Below are positions 1-10,224 of a stretch of 64,000 nucleotides of DNA, piece after piece. This DNA comes from Heterostelium album PN500 (Eukaryota; Evosea; Eumycetozoa; Acytosteliales; Acytosteliaceae), in assembly GCF_000004825.1 (NCBI RefSeq), contig NW_008805070.1, positions 744,001 through 808,000 on the forward strand, in the 5' to 3' direction. The position numbers and the translations under genes are program-made. The notes under the pieces were generated by a model that worked only from the letters and a program-made list of their open reading frames with translations, was not told the DNA's origin and did not search any database. The first letter of the stretch is position 1. The number at the start of each line of letters is the position of its first letter.

Positions 1-920
1 GTTCATATGTATATACATAAAGATAGATTTTCTAATACAGCAGGTTTATTTCTTTAAAGAATAAAATAAATTATAGTATATTAAATTATAAAGAAGCAAA
101 TAAAAGATTCCCACAATTCAAATTCCAAAAAGAAACATTGGTAGTTTACCAACCGGATAGTGGTGTGGTTTTCGCTTCCAAAGCTGTTTCCACCATGTGG
201 AAATTGGCGAGAAAATATGGTGCCACCACACTTGCCAATAAACGTGTCGATACAATCACCGTTGATTCTGAGAGTTTGGTTACGGTCAAGACATTCGACC
301 ACAGTACCTACCAGGCAAAGAAGATTGTGTTGGCGTGTGGAGGTTGGATTAATGACGTGTTGTTGCGATCGCAACTCGAGGTGCGAGTTCCAGTCAATGT
401 CACACAGGAAAAGGTATTCTACTTTGCACCGAAACCCACTACACCACCAACTATCGACCATTCAATGCATTCGTGTCCAGTGTCGATCTACTACGCTGGC
501 GAATCCATCTTTTATACACTGCCGCAGATTGAGGTGCGAGGAGTCAAGGTCGGACTGCATAGAAGTGGTCCCATTCTCGAATCGATGGACGGCGCCAAGA
601 AGCCATATCCAGAGGAGCACACCAAGGCGGTGCGTGAGTTTGTGCACCACTACATGCCATCGCTCGAAAGCGAACAAGAGATAAGCTCACTCACCTGTCA
701 CTACACAAGTGCATTGGATTTCAACTTTATCATCGACAGACATCCAGCGCATCGAAATCTCATCATTGTAAGTCCGTGCAGCGGACACGGTTTCAAATTT
801 GGACCGGCCATTGGACAACTAGTTTTGGACCTCGCCATGGATATTGAACCACCCATTCCAATGGAAGAGTTTAGCCTATCACGTTTCAAACATAAACTTT
901 ACAAGAGAATAGGTGCATAA
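1..920 (+). CDS. Sarcosine oxidase-like FAD enzyme, 3' part only
   Basis: C-terminal part of a D-amino-acid-oxidase-fold flavoenzyme of the monomeric sarcosine oxidase / PIPOX type, which oxidises N-methyl or cyclic amino acids. Reading is open from about position 36 or a later splice acceptor to the TAA at 918-920; there is no ATG near 138, where the frame only has TTG, so upstream exons are missing beyond the window edge. Seen: an exon-like stretch reading YKEANKRFPQF (typical just before the substrate domain), the CHYTSALDFNFIID segment whose Cys (codon at 696) aligns with the Cys that covalently holds FAD in bacterial MSOX, and the SGHGFKFGP loop that closes the flavin site. The C-terminus KRIGA is not a peroxisomal SKL-type signal. 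Family assignment is firm; the exact substrate is not readable. Confidence 0.85.
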
Positions 921-2886
921 TAACGAAAGTTCCATTTTTAATATTTGTAAAATTAATATAGCTAACTCCTCCAATTTCATGTTTTTTAATATTCATTCAT
1001 TTTTGGTTTTATCAACATTTTCATATAATTATCTTTATACTAACATCTCTTCTAATTTATCATAATATCATCCTCAAACTAAAATTTAAATTCAACCTAC
1101 TTTTTCTTTATAACTAATCAAATTATATTAAAGTTTACATTTTTGATAACAAACAACAGCCCACTCCATTAATTCTACGATACTATTTTACAATTCATTT
1201 ATATCATCGTTTGTTATTAATAATAATAATTCAGTTAAACTTTTAAAACAAATTATAATTAATTATAATATTCTAATAATGTTTTAACTCAATTTTATTT
1301 GGTGTTTGGTTTTATTTATTTACCAATGTTTTTTTTTGTTAAATTTCAACTTTATTTAAATTTAATATTTTTTTTTTGTTTATTTGCAGATTTATACAAA
1401 TCAATCAAAGTTGGTAAATTTTAATAATATTATCGTGAATACCATCATATGGTGTGCAAAAACATGAAAAATAGAATCGGAATATAAATGGTTCAACATT
1501 CCCTACCAAAAAAAATCAAATCTCATTTTTTCAAACCAAAATCAGTTAAATTTAGGTTTTTTTTTTTTTAACAAATTCAATTCCATTCCAATTCTTTCTT
1601 TAGCTTGATTGGCACTCTTTTTTCGATCTAGAGGAAGTTAAAAATTACATTGGATTCCGATCATTAGTTTTAAAGAAAAAAAACTTATTTTTATTTAATT
1701 AATTGATCGTTGGAATTTGAAGAGTATCGGAAATTCTAAATAATAATTGTATTTTATTTTGTTTTTTTTCTTTTTCAAATTAAACTTGAAAGATTATTTT
1801 TGTAAAATCATTTTCATTTTTAATCATATATCTTCAAATCATCGAATTCTACAATTAATAATCATTGGTATGTATTTTTTTATAATACTTATTTTATTAC
1901 CGAATCAATATTTTTGGTGGTGAGATATTAATTTAACCAACCACTGTGCAATGAAAAAATCATTTCAGAAAACAAATCTCTTTTTTATATATCTACACTG
2001 ATACTTGTAGTTTAATCAAAAACACTAACCTCACAATATAATTCTAACCACTACCACTCATCAATGAATTTGAGATTGGGAAATTTCCAATTCAATCATT
2101 TTCATTTGATTGAAATTCAACTTGGAAATCTCAAATAAATTAAAATTTCGCAAGAAAATCAATGGGATATGCAACCATATATATATGGATATCTAAACAA
2201 TCGAAATCACCACAACATCACACCGATAATTCACACCACCCAATTATTATTTTATAGACAAGTGTTGTGTTGAATAAAATGAAAGTGGTTTATGTACAAA
2301 TTTAAATTTTTTGTGTATTTAACTGTTTCAGTGTTGGTTGGTATATATTTAATTACCATTATAGTATTTTTAATTGTAGTAAAGGGGTATGGTGTAATGT
2401 AATTTACCTCCATACTACTCATATTATACAATAGAAAAAATAGTAATATTTAATAAGGTTAAAACTATTTTTGAAATCTCAAAATTTCCGAGTGTTAGCA
2501 ACAAAGTTATCTCTCTCCTACTATAATTGTTTTTATCTTAATGTTGTTGCTATTCTTTAAATATCATAAATTAACATTTCAACACAATTAATCAAATTTG
2601 TATACATATTCAATCAACAGCTAAAAATCTATAATATTGTAATTAATAATCAAAAGTTAACATATTTTAAAATTATAATAGTAATTAAATCTTTGTTTAA
2701 TATATTTCAACTTGTAATCTTCGATTTTAAAATAAGTCATATGATTTGTTTAAAGTATTTTATCCATTTAATTATTTTTTAAAAAAAAACCAAATCAAAT
2801 AAAAAAAAAATTTTAAATTTCCTTTTATTAATTTATTATTTATATAATATTTCTATCTATTATGTTTAATTTTTAAATAGTATAAA
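921..2886. other. Intergenic region, AT-rich, 1.97 kb
   Basis: Holds the 3' end of the oxidase gene and the long 5' region of the sugar transporter gene. No coding region is credible. It contains many T and A runs and one imperfect hairpin at 2067-2140, listed separately. Nothing else stands out. Confidence 0.7.
2067..2140. repeat. Imperfect hairpin (74 nt)
   Basis: The outer arms AATTTGAGATT (2067-2077) and AATCTCAAATAAATT (2127-2141) pair, as do the inner arms TTCAATCA (2091-2098) and TGATTGAA (2107-2114), with an AT-rich loop between and a partly paired middle. Could be the foldback of a small RNA or of a degenerate short repeat. Confidence 0.45.
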
Positions 2887-4540
2887 ATGACATTTCAAGA
2901 AAAATTAAATAGATTAGCATTTAATCATTGGTTTCTGGTATCATTGTCGTGCTGTGGTGGTCTAATTTTTGGATACAACACAGGTAATAATCATTTTTTT
3001 TATTTATAGACTTTAATTAGTTTCTCTTAACTTATAAACCATTCTTTAAGGTATTATTGCGGGAGCATTAAAACCATTGACAGATCAATATAATTTGGGT
3101 ACGGTTGCTCAGGGACTTATTGTTTGTAGTATTTTGGTTGGAGCTGTTATTGGTTCTGTGACTAGTGGTTTCATAGCTGATAAGATTGGAAGAAAACCTG
3201 TTGTCTTGTTTACTGCTCTCTCTACAGTCGCCGGAGCAATAGCGTCATGTGCTGTCGACTCTATTGTAGCTGTTGGTATTCTAAGAATTCTCCTGGGATT
3301 GGGAGTTGGTTGTGCATCATCAGTTTGTCCTATTATGGTTGCTGAAATTGTACCCAAAGAAAAAAAAGGATTTTTGGGTTCATTCTTCCAAGTAAATATT
3401 TTTTATTATTGCAAGTAAAATTCAATTATTAATTATTTGTAATTTAGATTTCTATTACAGTCGGTATTTTAATTGCCAATATTATTGGTTTAGTTCTTAA
3501 GAGATCAACCAATAACTGGAGATGGATGTTTGCAATTGGAAGTGTCCCAGGAATTATGTTATTTGCATGTTGGTTAATTATGAAAGAATCACCTGTTTTC
3601 CTTGAAAAGAAACAAAGAAAACAACAAGAAGAAACCAGTTCGACTCCTCGTGTTAGCACTATCAAACTATTGTTGTCAAAGAGAGCAAGAAAACCATTAT
3701 TCTTAGGATTTATTTTAGCTGCTTTTGCTCAATTAACAGGTATCAATGCTTTTATGTATGTAATTTAATTCTCAAAGTAAATTAAAATCAAACTACTTAC
3801 ACTTATTTATTTACAGGTATTTCTCAACAACCATTTTCTCTGATGCTGGTATTGAAGGAAGAGATGCACCAGAAATAGCAGCAGTTATTTTACAAATTTG
3901 GAATGTTTCAACAACTTTGATTGCTATTTCCTTGGTAGAGAGAGTTGGTAGAAAGATTCTATTGTTCAGCGGTTCCATTGTTATGACAATGAGTGATATC
4001 ATCATTGCCATTGTCTTTTTGGCTGCTCATGGAACTGCCAAAGGTTGGACATCAATTGTTTTCCTGTTTATCTTTGTTGGTGCTTTTGAGGCATCTATTG
4101 GTACCTTGGTATGTAGATCATTTGATTGATCGATTCTATAAACAAGCTTATTAATTATTTTGTTTTTACTTAATATTTAGTTTTGGTTTACGATTAATGA
4201 AATTATGCCAGAAGATATTAAAAATATTGGAGCACCACTTGTCAATGCTTTACAATGGTTCTTTAATTTGATTTTATCATTTGTCTTCTTGACAGTAGTA
4301 AAGTATCTTGGTCAGAGTACGATGTTTTGGATTTTCGGTGGTGTCGGTATCGTTTGTACAGTTTGTCTTTACCTCTTCCTTCCAAATCTCAAAGGTGGTC
4401 AACAAATGGAGGAAGTCGATACTCAAACCAGTGAATCCGATGTTCCAGTTGACAAAATGGGTGATCCTCTTCAGGTCGATAAAATGGGTGACCCAATCAT
4501 CCCAAATGAAAATAATAAAGTGCAAGAACAAGAAGTGTAA
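2887..4540 (+). CDS. MFS sugar transporter
   Basis: Proton-coupled or facilitative hexose-type transporter of the major facilitator superfamily, expected in the plasma or a vacuolar membrane. Five exons (2887-2983, 3051-3391, 3448-3755, 3817-4108, 4181-4540) join in frame to 465 residues. Seen: the first-helix GYNTG (like GYDTG of sugar porters), the loop 2-3 motif ADKIGRKPV, ESP after helix 6, QLTGIN in helix 7, and the repeat of the loop motif VERVGRKILL after helix 8. The cytoplasmic tail has a near-tandem duplication of VDKMGDP. Start chosen because it is the first ATG in a frame that runs straight into helix 1. Substrate not determinable. Confidence 0.9.
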
Positions 4541-4837
4541 AAAAATTGTTATTTCAAAATAAAAAAAAATTAACTCTTACTTATTATAATTAATTATTTG
4601 TTTTTGATTTTTTTTTTGTTTAAACAACTAATCAATAAGTATCTATTCTAAATTCTTTTTAATTAAAAAAAAAAAAAAAAATCTTATTTTGTTTTTTGTT
4701 TTTTTTTTTGTTTTCTGACACCCAATGATTCGTGTGTTTTATTTGATCAACCCACACAGATTGCATATTACTTTAGAAGTTGATCAGTTTCGAAAACAAA
4801 CTATTCAATCTGATATTAAACCATTGTTGTTATAATA

Positions 4838-5876
4838 ATGTTTAATGTAAAAAGATTTTTAAATAAGTCTAGTATAACATGGGCTGTATCAGCTACAAAA
4901 AATGTTGGACGTCCATCATTCAATTCAAATTTTAATAAGAGTTTCACAACATCTACTTCTTCATTAAATTCAATATATAATATAAAAAGTAATAATAATA
5001 ATAATTGTTTATATAGAAATTTAGATTATAGTAAGAGTCTAGGTAGTATTAGAAGTTATTCTACCGAACAACAACAACCACCACCAAAACAACCTACAGA
5101 GAATAAACCAGATCAACAACAACCAAAAGAAGATCAATCACAACAACAACAACAACAACAACAGCAACAGCAACAGCAACAACAAAGAAGAGATAGAAGA
5201 GATTATAGTGAAGAGTTGAAAGAAAAGAATAAGAATGTTGGAATGTGGGTACTTGCATCGATTATTGCAGTGTTGGGTGCATCTTATGCAGCAGTACCTT
5301 TGTATCGTGTATTTTGTAGAGTGACAGGTTATGGTGGTACCGTACGTGAGTCAGAAGATCTTCTATTGGACACATCGAAACGTAATCTCAATCGTGAGGT
5401 CTATCCAATCAAGGTTACCTTTACATCATCGGTTGGTAACAAGATTCCATGGACATTCAAACCAACTCAACAATCAATCGAAGTTTTACCAGGTGAACCT
5501 GTTTTAGCATTCTACAGGGTAATATAATATAAATGATAACTGATAAATATTTGTACAAAAGAAATTAACTTTTTTTTAAAAAAAAACAAATTATATTTTA
5601 TAAACATAAAAGGCAACAAATAATACAGATGCGCCAATTATTGGAGTAGCAACATATAATATTACACCTATGAAGGCAGGACCTTATTTTACCAAGATCC
5701 AATGTTTCTGTTTTGACGAACAACGTATTAAATCAAATGAAACAATCGACATGCCAGTTTTGTTTGTAATCGAACCAGACTTACTTGACGATAAGAGTCT
5801 CAAAGGTATCACTGACATCACTCTAAGTTACACTTTCTTCAAATCCAACGATCAAGGTGAATTAGAAGAGATTTAA
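4838..5876 (+). CDS. cox11: Cytochrome c oxidase assembly protein COX11
   Basis: Mitochondrial inner-membrane copper chaperone that delivers copper to the CuB site of COX1. Two exons (4838-5518 and 5613-5876) give 314 residues. Seen: a Ser/Asn/basic-rich N-terminus compatible with a mitochondrial presequence, a poly-Gln tract (CAA/CAG run about 5140-5190), one membrane helix leading into the hallmark YAAVPLYRVFC, and the copper-binding CFCF motif in exon 2 followed by DEQ. The poly-Gln/Pro insertion between presequence and membrane helix is typical of dictyostelid proteins and absent from most COX11. Confidence 0.96.
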
Positions 5877-6162
5877 ATATAGATACATTATATTCATTTA
5901 TAAATAAATAAGACGTTCATATCAAAAATTTTCAAATGTCAAGACTATTTAAATTTTGATCGATCAAAAATTGTATTCAATTTTAAACACAGTCTAAACA
6001 ACACACATCTGCAAAAATAAAAATAAAAATAAAAACAAAATAAAAAAAGAATTATATGAGTTTTTGAGTCATCATTTCACTTTGTGAACAAACAACATTA
6101 TTTATTTTAGTTATTTATAAATTATATATTTATAATATAGATATATTTTTAATAAAGTAATA

Positions 6163-7392
6163 ATGGCTAAATCATTTGATAGTCATGATTGGGAGAATGA
6201 TGCTGAATGGAACCGTTATTTAAATAATCTTTACTTTCCAAACGACACTATGCGCGAACATTTAATATTCAAATTTAAACAGAGATACTATAAAGATCAG
6301 ATTGTAATGTGTCAAACTTTATAACAAATCTTAAATGACCAATTTGAATGCTATCTTACTAACTGATTGATTGGTATTTTTAAAATATATATTAATAGGA
6401 TCCAGATTATGTTGTAAGAGATTATAAAGCTAATGCATCATCATCAACATCAACAACTTCATCAAATACTACCAATCAAAGAACCTCACCATCTAATAAT
6501 AATAATAGTAATAATAATCAACAAAGATCATCTTCACCTCCACCTACACAACAATCACAACAACAACCACAACCAGCAGCAGCAGCAAGAGCATCACCAC
6601 AATATTCACATTTCTTATATGTTTCATGGGTGGTTGCACAACTTGCAATATTCCTATTGACTATACTGTTCTTGTTCACCAACAATCCAACCTACTTTTA
6701 CAGAGCATTCCTAGCATCGATCATCTCCTATTCGATCCCACTGTTCCAAACCTATGAAGGTACATTCGATAGAGAACGTCTCATTGATACTGCCTTGAAA
6801 AATGATAATGCTCATTTCCTCATGTTGGGTCTAATCATGTATTTCCTTGGTCCACCATCATTAGGTAAGCTGATTGATAATTAACGTTCGTTATCATACT
6901 TGATTACTAACTAACTTACTATCTCTATCTTTATATAAATATAGTTTTGTTAATGCCCAACTTTACATATTCATTATTCCACTTGCTCGGTGTTCTTGCA
7001 CCAAAAGTTAGAAACAATGCATTCATCTACAAGTATGTAACATTGTTGCAATCAAAGAGACAGAGAGCCATCGAATTTGCTGTTCAAATGGAGATGTGGA
7101 TCATGGTATTCCTTATTTTCAGTATATTTAGGTAAGGTTTCAATTGATATAGATCGTCTTTGTAATAACACTTATTAATAGCTATTTAACAATATATAGA
7201 GGAGCATCACCGATTTGCGTATTTGCATATTATAAGTTCTTAAAGATTCGTTATGCCACCAACCAAATGAGTCGTATGATGTTCGCTGAAGTCGGTCGTA
7301 AGGTAGATCATTTCGTCAACACAACTGCGTGGTTACCATCACTCCTTAGAAAGATAATCATCAAAGTCAAAGCATATGTTTCACAAGAATAA
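6163..7392 (+). CDS. TMEM33/Pom33-like ER membrane protein
   Basis: Four exons (6163-6303, 6399-6864, 6945-7131, 7200-7392) give about 328 residues. The second half has several membrane helices in the TMEM33 (Krueppel homolog 2 / Pom33) arrangement: a helix before NPTYFYRAF, a short loop, then HFLMLGLIMYFLGPPSL and the MPNFTYSLFHLLGVL helix. That family shapes ER tubules and nuclear pores. The N-terminal 47 residues (W..DAEWNRYLNNLYFP, then RYYKDQIDPDYV) and a Ser/Asn/Gln-rich linker precede the helices and are not part of animal TMEM33 as I know it. Family call is by pattern only. Confidence 0.65.
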
Positions 7393-7475
7393 AAAAATAA
7401 CTTTATTATAAATCAATCCAGTGGTATTGGAGTATTATTAATAAAAATATTTGACAGTGTGGATGATGTTATCAA

Positions 7476-7850
7476 TTAATTCTCTTTATTTAATCTTATT
7501 TTATTACTATTTGTGCCCAAATCTTCTTCTCTCATCCTCTTTAGATTTTTAACTTTACTCTCGGAAAATGGTCTGCTGTCAAGCCACTCATTGACTGTCT
7601 TGTACCCATTTCCAGAACGAACCTTGATAGATTCCACCTCAATCTCGGTTCTGTTGTTAATGAGCCATTCCACAACATCAACCCAACCATTTTCTGATGA
7701 TATGTCAATTGTTTTAGTGGTACATCCTTCAGTGCGATTCTTATGCAACCAAATTAAACTTGAGATGTCCATTTGCAGCCGCTGAATCCATGGCTTCCGT
7801 GGTGCATGCACAATTTCTTAAACCGATTGAGAAACTAAACTTATAAAATC
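7476..7850 (-). pseudogene. Decayed dictyostelid ankyrin-repeat gene fragment
   Basis: The minus strand encodes ankyrin repeats of the dictyostelid WLHKNRTEGCTTKTID type in two frames. One frame reads LRNCACTTEAMDSAAANGHLK (about 7840-7763); then the frame changes and LIWLHKNRTEGCTTK follows, continuing through a second repeat GWVDVVEWLINNRTE to the stop at 7476. The frame change falls exactly between the two helices of a repeat, so a small deletion has broken a once-continuous repeat protein. The 111-residue open frame starting MHAPRKP is an artefact of that shift. No promoter-like spacing or N-terminal domain is visible. Member of a large, fast-turning dictyostelid family. Confidence 0.75.
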
Positions 7851-8257
7851 AACGAGAAACAGTAACATTATTTCATAATTAAAGGTTTAAACTCTAAAAA
7901 AAAAAAAAGTTTTGGCATTTCATTTAATCATACTTAGAAAGTAACTCACATTTTAAACATCAATTTTATCAATAAATAAAAACTACGAATCAAAAACATG
8001 TTAGGTTAAATAATAATAATGTAACTGAACATCTTCATCAATTTTTTAAGTTATTGTTGAAGTTCAACCACCATTTGTAAATTTTAAAACAATTTAATCT
8101 AATAAAAAAATTAATCATCAATTTTTTAAAAATTTTTTTTTTTTTGATGTTCATTTTCCAAAATTAAATTTATTTTTTTATTTTTTGTAAATAGTAATAA
8201 TAATATAAGTAGTTTATTTTTTGTTTTTTAGTTTAAATAAATAAATATCATTAAAAG
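7851..8257. other. Intergenic region upstream of psmA1
   Basis: AT-rich, with T and A runs, serving as 5' region of the proteasome gene. No gene seen. Confidence 0.6.
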
Positions 8258-9278
8258 ATGTACAGAAATCAATATGATTCAGATATCACAACATTCAGTC
8301 CATCGGGACGTATTCATCAGATAGAGTATGCTATGGAGGCAGTGAAGCAAGGTAGTGCTGCTGTTGCACTCAAGTCGAAACAGTACGCAGTGTTGGTATC
8401 ACTCAAGAGATCCAGTTCAGAGTTGGGTTCATATCAAAAGAAAATATTTGTCGTCGACGATCACATTGGTATTGCCATCTCTGGTTTGACCGCTGACGCC
8501 AGAGTCCTCTGTAACTATATGAGAAACGAATGTGCAAACTATAAATACGTCTACGAATCAGATATGAGAGTTGAACGTTTAGTTACAAAAGTTGCTGATA
8601 GTATGTTATTAATTATTAATTATCATAATATAATATAAACTAAACTAACTTTTTTTTTTTTAATTGTTTATCATTAAAGAATCACAAGTTCATACTCAAA
8701 GATATGGTAGAAGACCATATGGTGTTGGTTTATTAGTTGCTGGATACGATGTAAGTAGTAGAATATTAGATAGTATAGATAGGATGTTTTGAATATTAAT
8801 TTATTTTTATTTAATTTAATTTAATTTAAATTTAAATTTAATTTAATTTAACAATCGTTATAGCAAACCGGAGCTCATATTTATCAAACATGTCCATCAG
8901 GTAACTTTTATTCATATAAATCTATTTCGATTGGTGCAAGATCACAATCGGCCAAGACCTATCTTGAGAAGCACTTTGAAGCATTCGAAGGATGTTCATT
9001 ACAAGAATTGATTGTACACGGTTTGCGTGCACTCAGAGAAACCATTCCAAACAGTGACACTGGTCTAACTTCAAAGAACGTTTCAATCGGTATAGTTGGT
9101 CACGATCAACCTTTTAAGATCATCGAAGATGAACATACTGCTCCATACGTAACTATCATTCATCCATATCGTCATATCGTAATTCATAAACACTAACTTT
9201 TATATTTTTATTATTTATTACTATTTTTAGCTTGAAATGATTGATGATGAACAAGCAGAACCAATGCAAACAAATTAG
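8258..9278 (+). CDS. psmA1: 20S proteasome subunit alpha-6 (PSMA1)
   Basis: Structural alpha-ring subunit of the 20S proteasome core. Four exons (8258-8600, 8680-8750, 8864-9148, 9231-9278) join to 248 residues. Seen: the alpha-subunit N-terminal helix signature [20 protein letters not shown], followed by [22 protein letters not shown], and the [13 protein letters not shown] segment, all of which match PSMA1 rather than the other six alpha types. The C-terminus is short ([11 protein letters not shown]). The 3'-most exon is only 48 nt. Intron 2 carries a (TTTAA)n-like tract. Confidence 0.96.
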
Positions 9279-9497
9279 ATTGTTTAAATAGCAAAGTAAT
9301 TTAATACATACGAAACAAACAATGCAGTAATCATAATAACCAACAACCAAACAACCATATTTTTATAAACCAAAAAAAAACATCAACAGAAACAACAAAA
9401 CAATAACTAATCGTCAACAAAGTTAGTTAAAGATTATAAATAAAATTGTAATTTGAATTTAGTGTATAAATGTGTTTTATTTGTAAATCAATTATCA

Positions 9498-9606
9498 TAA
9501 TTACTGATTACCGATCGATCCCTTTAGCAAAGAAATATCGATTCTACTCAAAATTTAAGATGGTAACCTGAGGCATTACATACAGAGCTATAGCTTGCAA
9601 GATGAG
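9498..9606. other. Possible small RNA gene (compositional island)
   Basis: About 110 nt with clearly higher GC than its surroundings and no coding frame. TTACCGATC near 9506 can pair with GATGGTAA near 9568, enclosing CCCTTTAGCAA, which loosely resembles (about 8 of 11) the conserved 11-nt motif of dictyostelid Class I RNAs as I remember it. A CTGA box also follows. No upstream DUSE promoter element was seen, so this is only a candidate. Confidence 0.25.
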
Positions 9607-9730
9607 GTAAAAAAATCTTTAAAATCAAAAACAAAACATACAAAACAAAGAAAAAAATTTGAAATTGGTGGGGGAACGCAAAAAGTGAGAAACAAATTTA
9701 TATGGACACAATTTCTCAAACAAAATTGTT

Positions 9731-9794
9731 GAATTTTTTAGTTAAAGTTGAGAAGTCATTTAATATGTGGCATACTTCTCAACTTTAAAAAATT
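9731..9794. repeat. Strong hairpin, 13-bp perfect stem
   Basis: AAAGTTGAGAAGT (9744-9756) and ACTTCTCAACTTT (9774-9786) are perfect inverted copies separated by 17 nt, and the stem continues outward through AATTTTTTA / AAAAAATT with a small bulge. Lies about 430 bp before the EF-2 paralog start. Confidence 0.7.
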
Positions 9795-10173
9795 ATTTAA
9801 TAGTTTCTATTATAATTCCCTATAATGATCCCTCATCCAACTCGACTAATACTATAAATAATTCCATCCAAACCTGAAATTTCATTCAAATCAAACAACT
9901 TTGTTACAAATAAACTGATATATTCAAGTATTAGCAATCAAGTTATTTTCTAAACTTTCTACTTACCTATTTTTAATTGTTCCAATTGAAAAAGGTAAAT
10001 TATGTAAGATAGTATTAGAAACAAGATTTTAAATTCCCTTTCCATAACCCAAGCCAAATCCAAATAACCAACCCTCCATCTTTCTCTTTTTTTTTTAAAA
10101 AGAACTAAACAAACAATCAAAAAGTATGTAAAAATATTTATATAATATATGTCAAATTGAAACAAAATATTAA

Positions 10174-10212
10174 TTTAACTTTTATTTTTATTTTTATTTT
10201 TATTTTTATTTT
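10174..10212. repeat. ATTTT pentanucleotide repeat before the EF-2 start
   Basis: Tandem TTTTA units run almost to the start codon and end in TTTTTTATAAATAG directly before ATG (10225). The T-rich tract plus terminal TAG looks like a 3' splice site, so a 5' UTR intron ending at the start codon is possible; a GGTAAATTATG donor-like site lies near 9992. Confidence 0.5.
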
Positions 10213-10224
10213 TTTTATAAATAG

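Larger units (their letters stand above)
9279..10224. other. Intergenic region between psmA1 and the EF-2 paralog
   Basis: AT-rich. Contains a less AT-rich island at about 9500-9605 that may be a small RNA gene, a strong hairpin at 9731-9794, and an ATTTT repeat up to the EF-2 start; each is listed separately. Confidence 0.6.
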
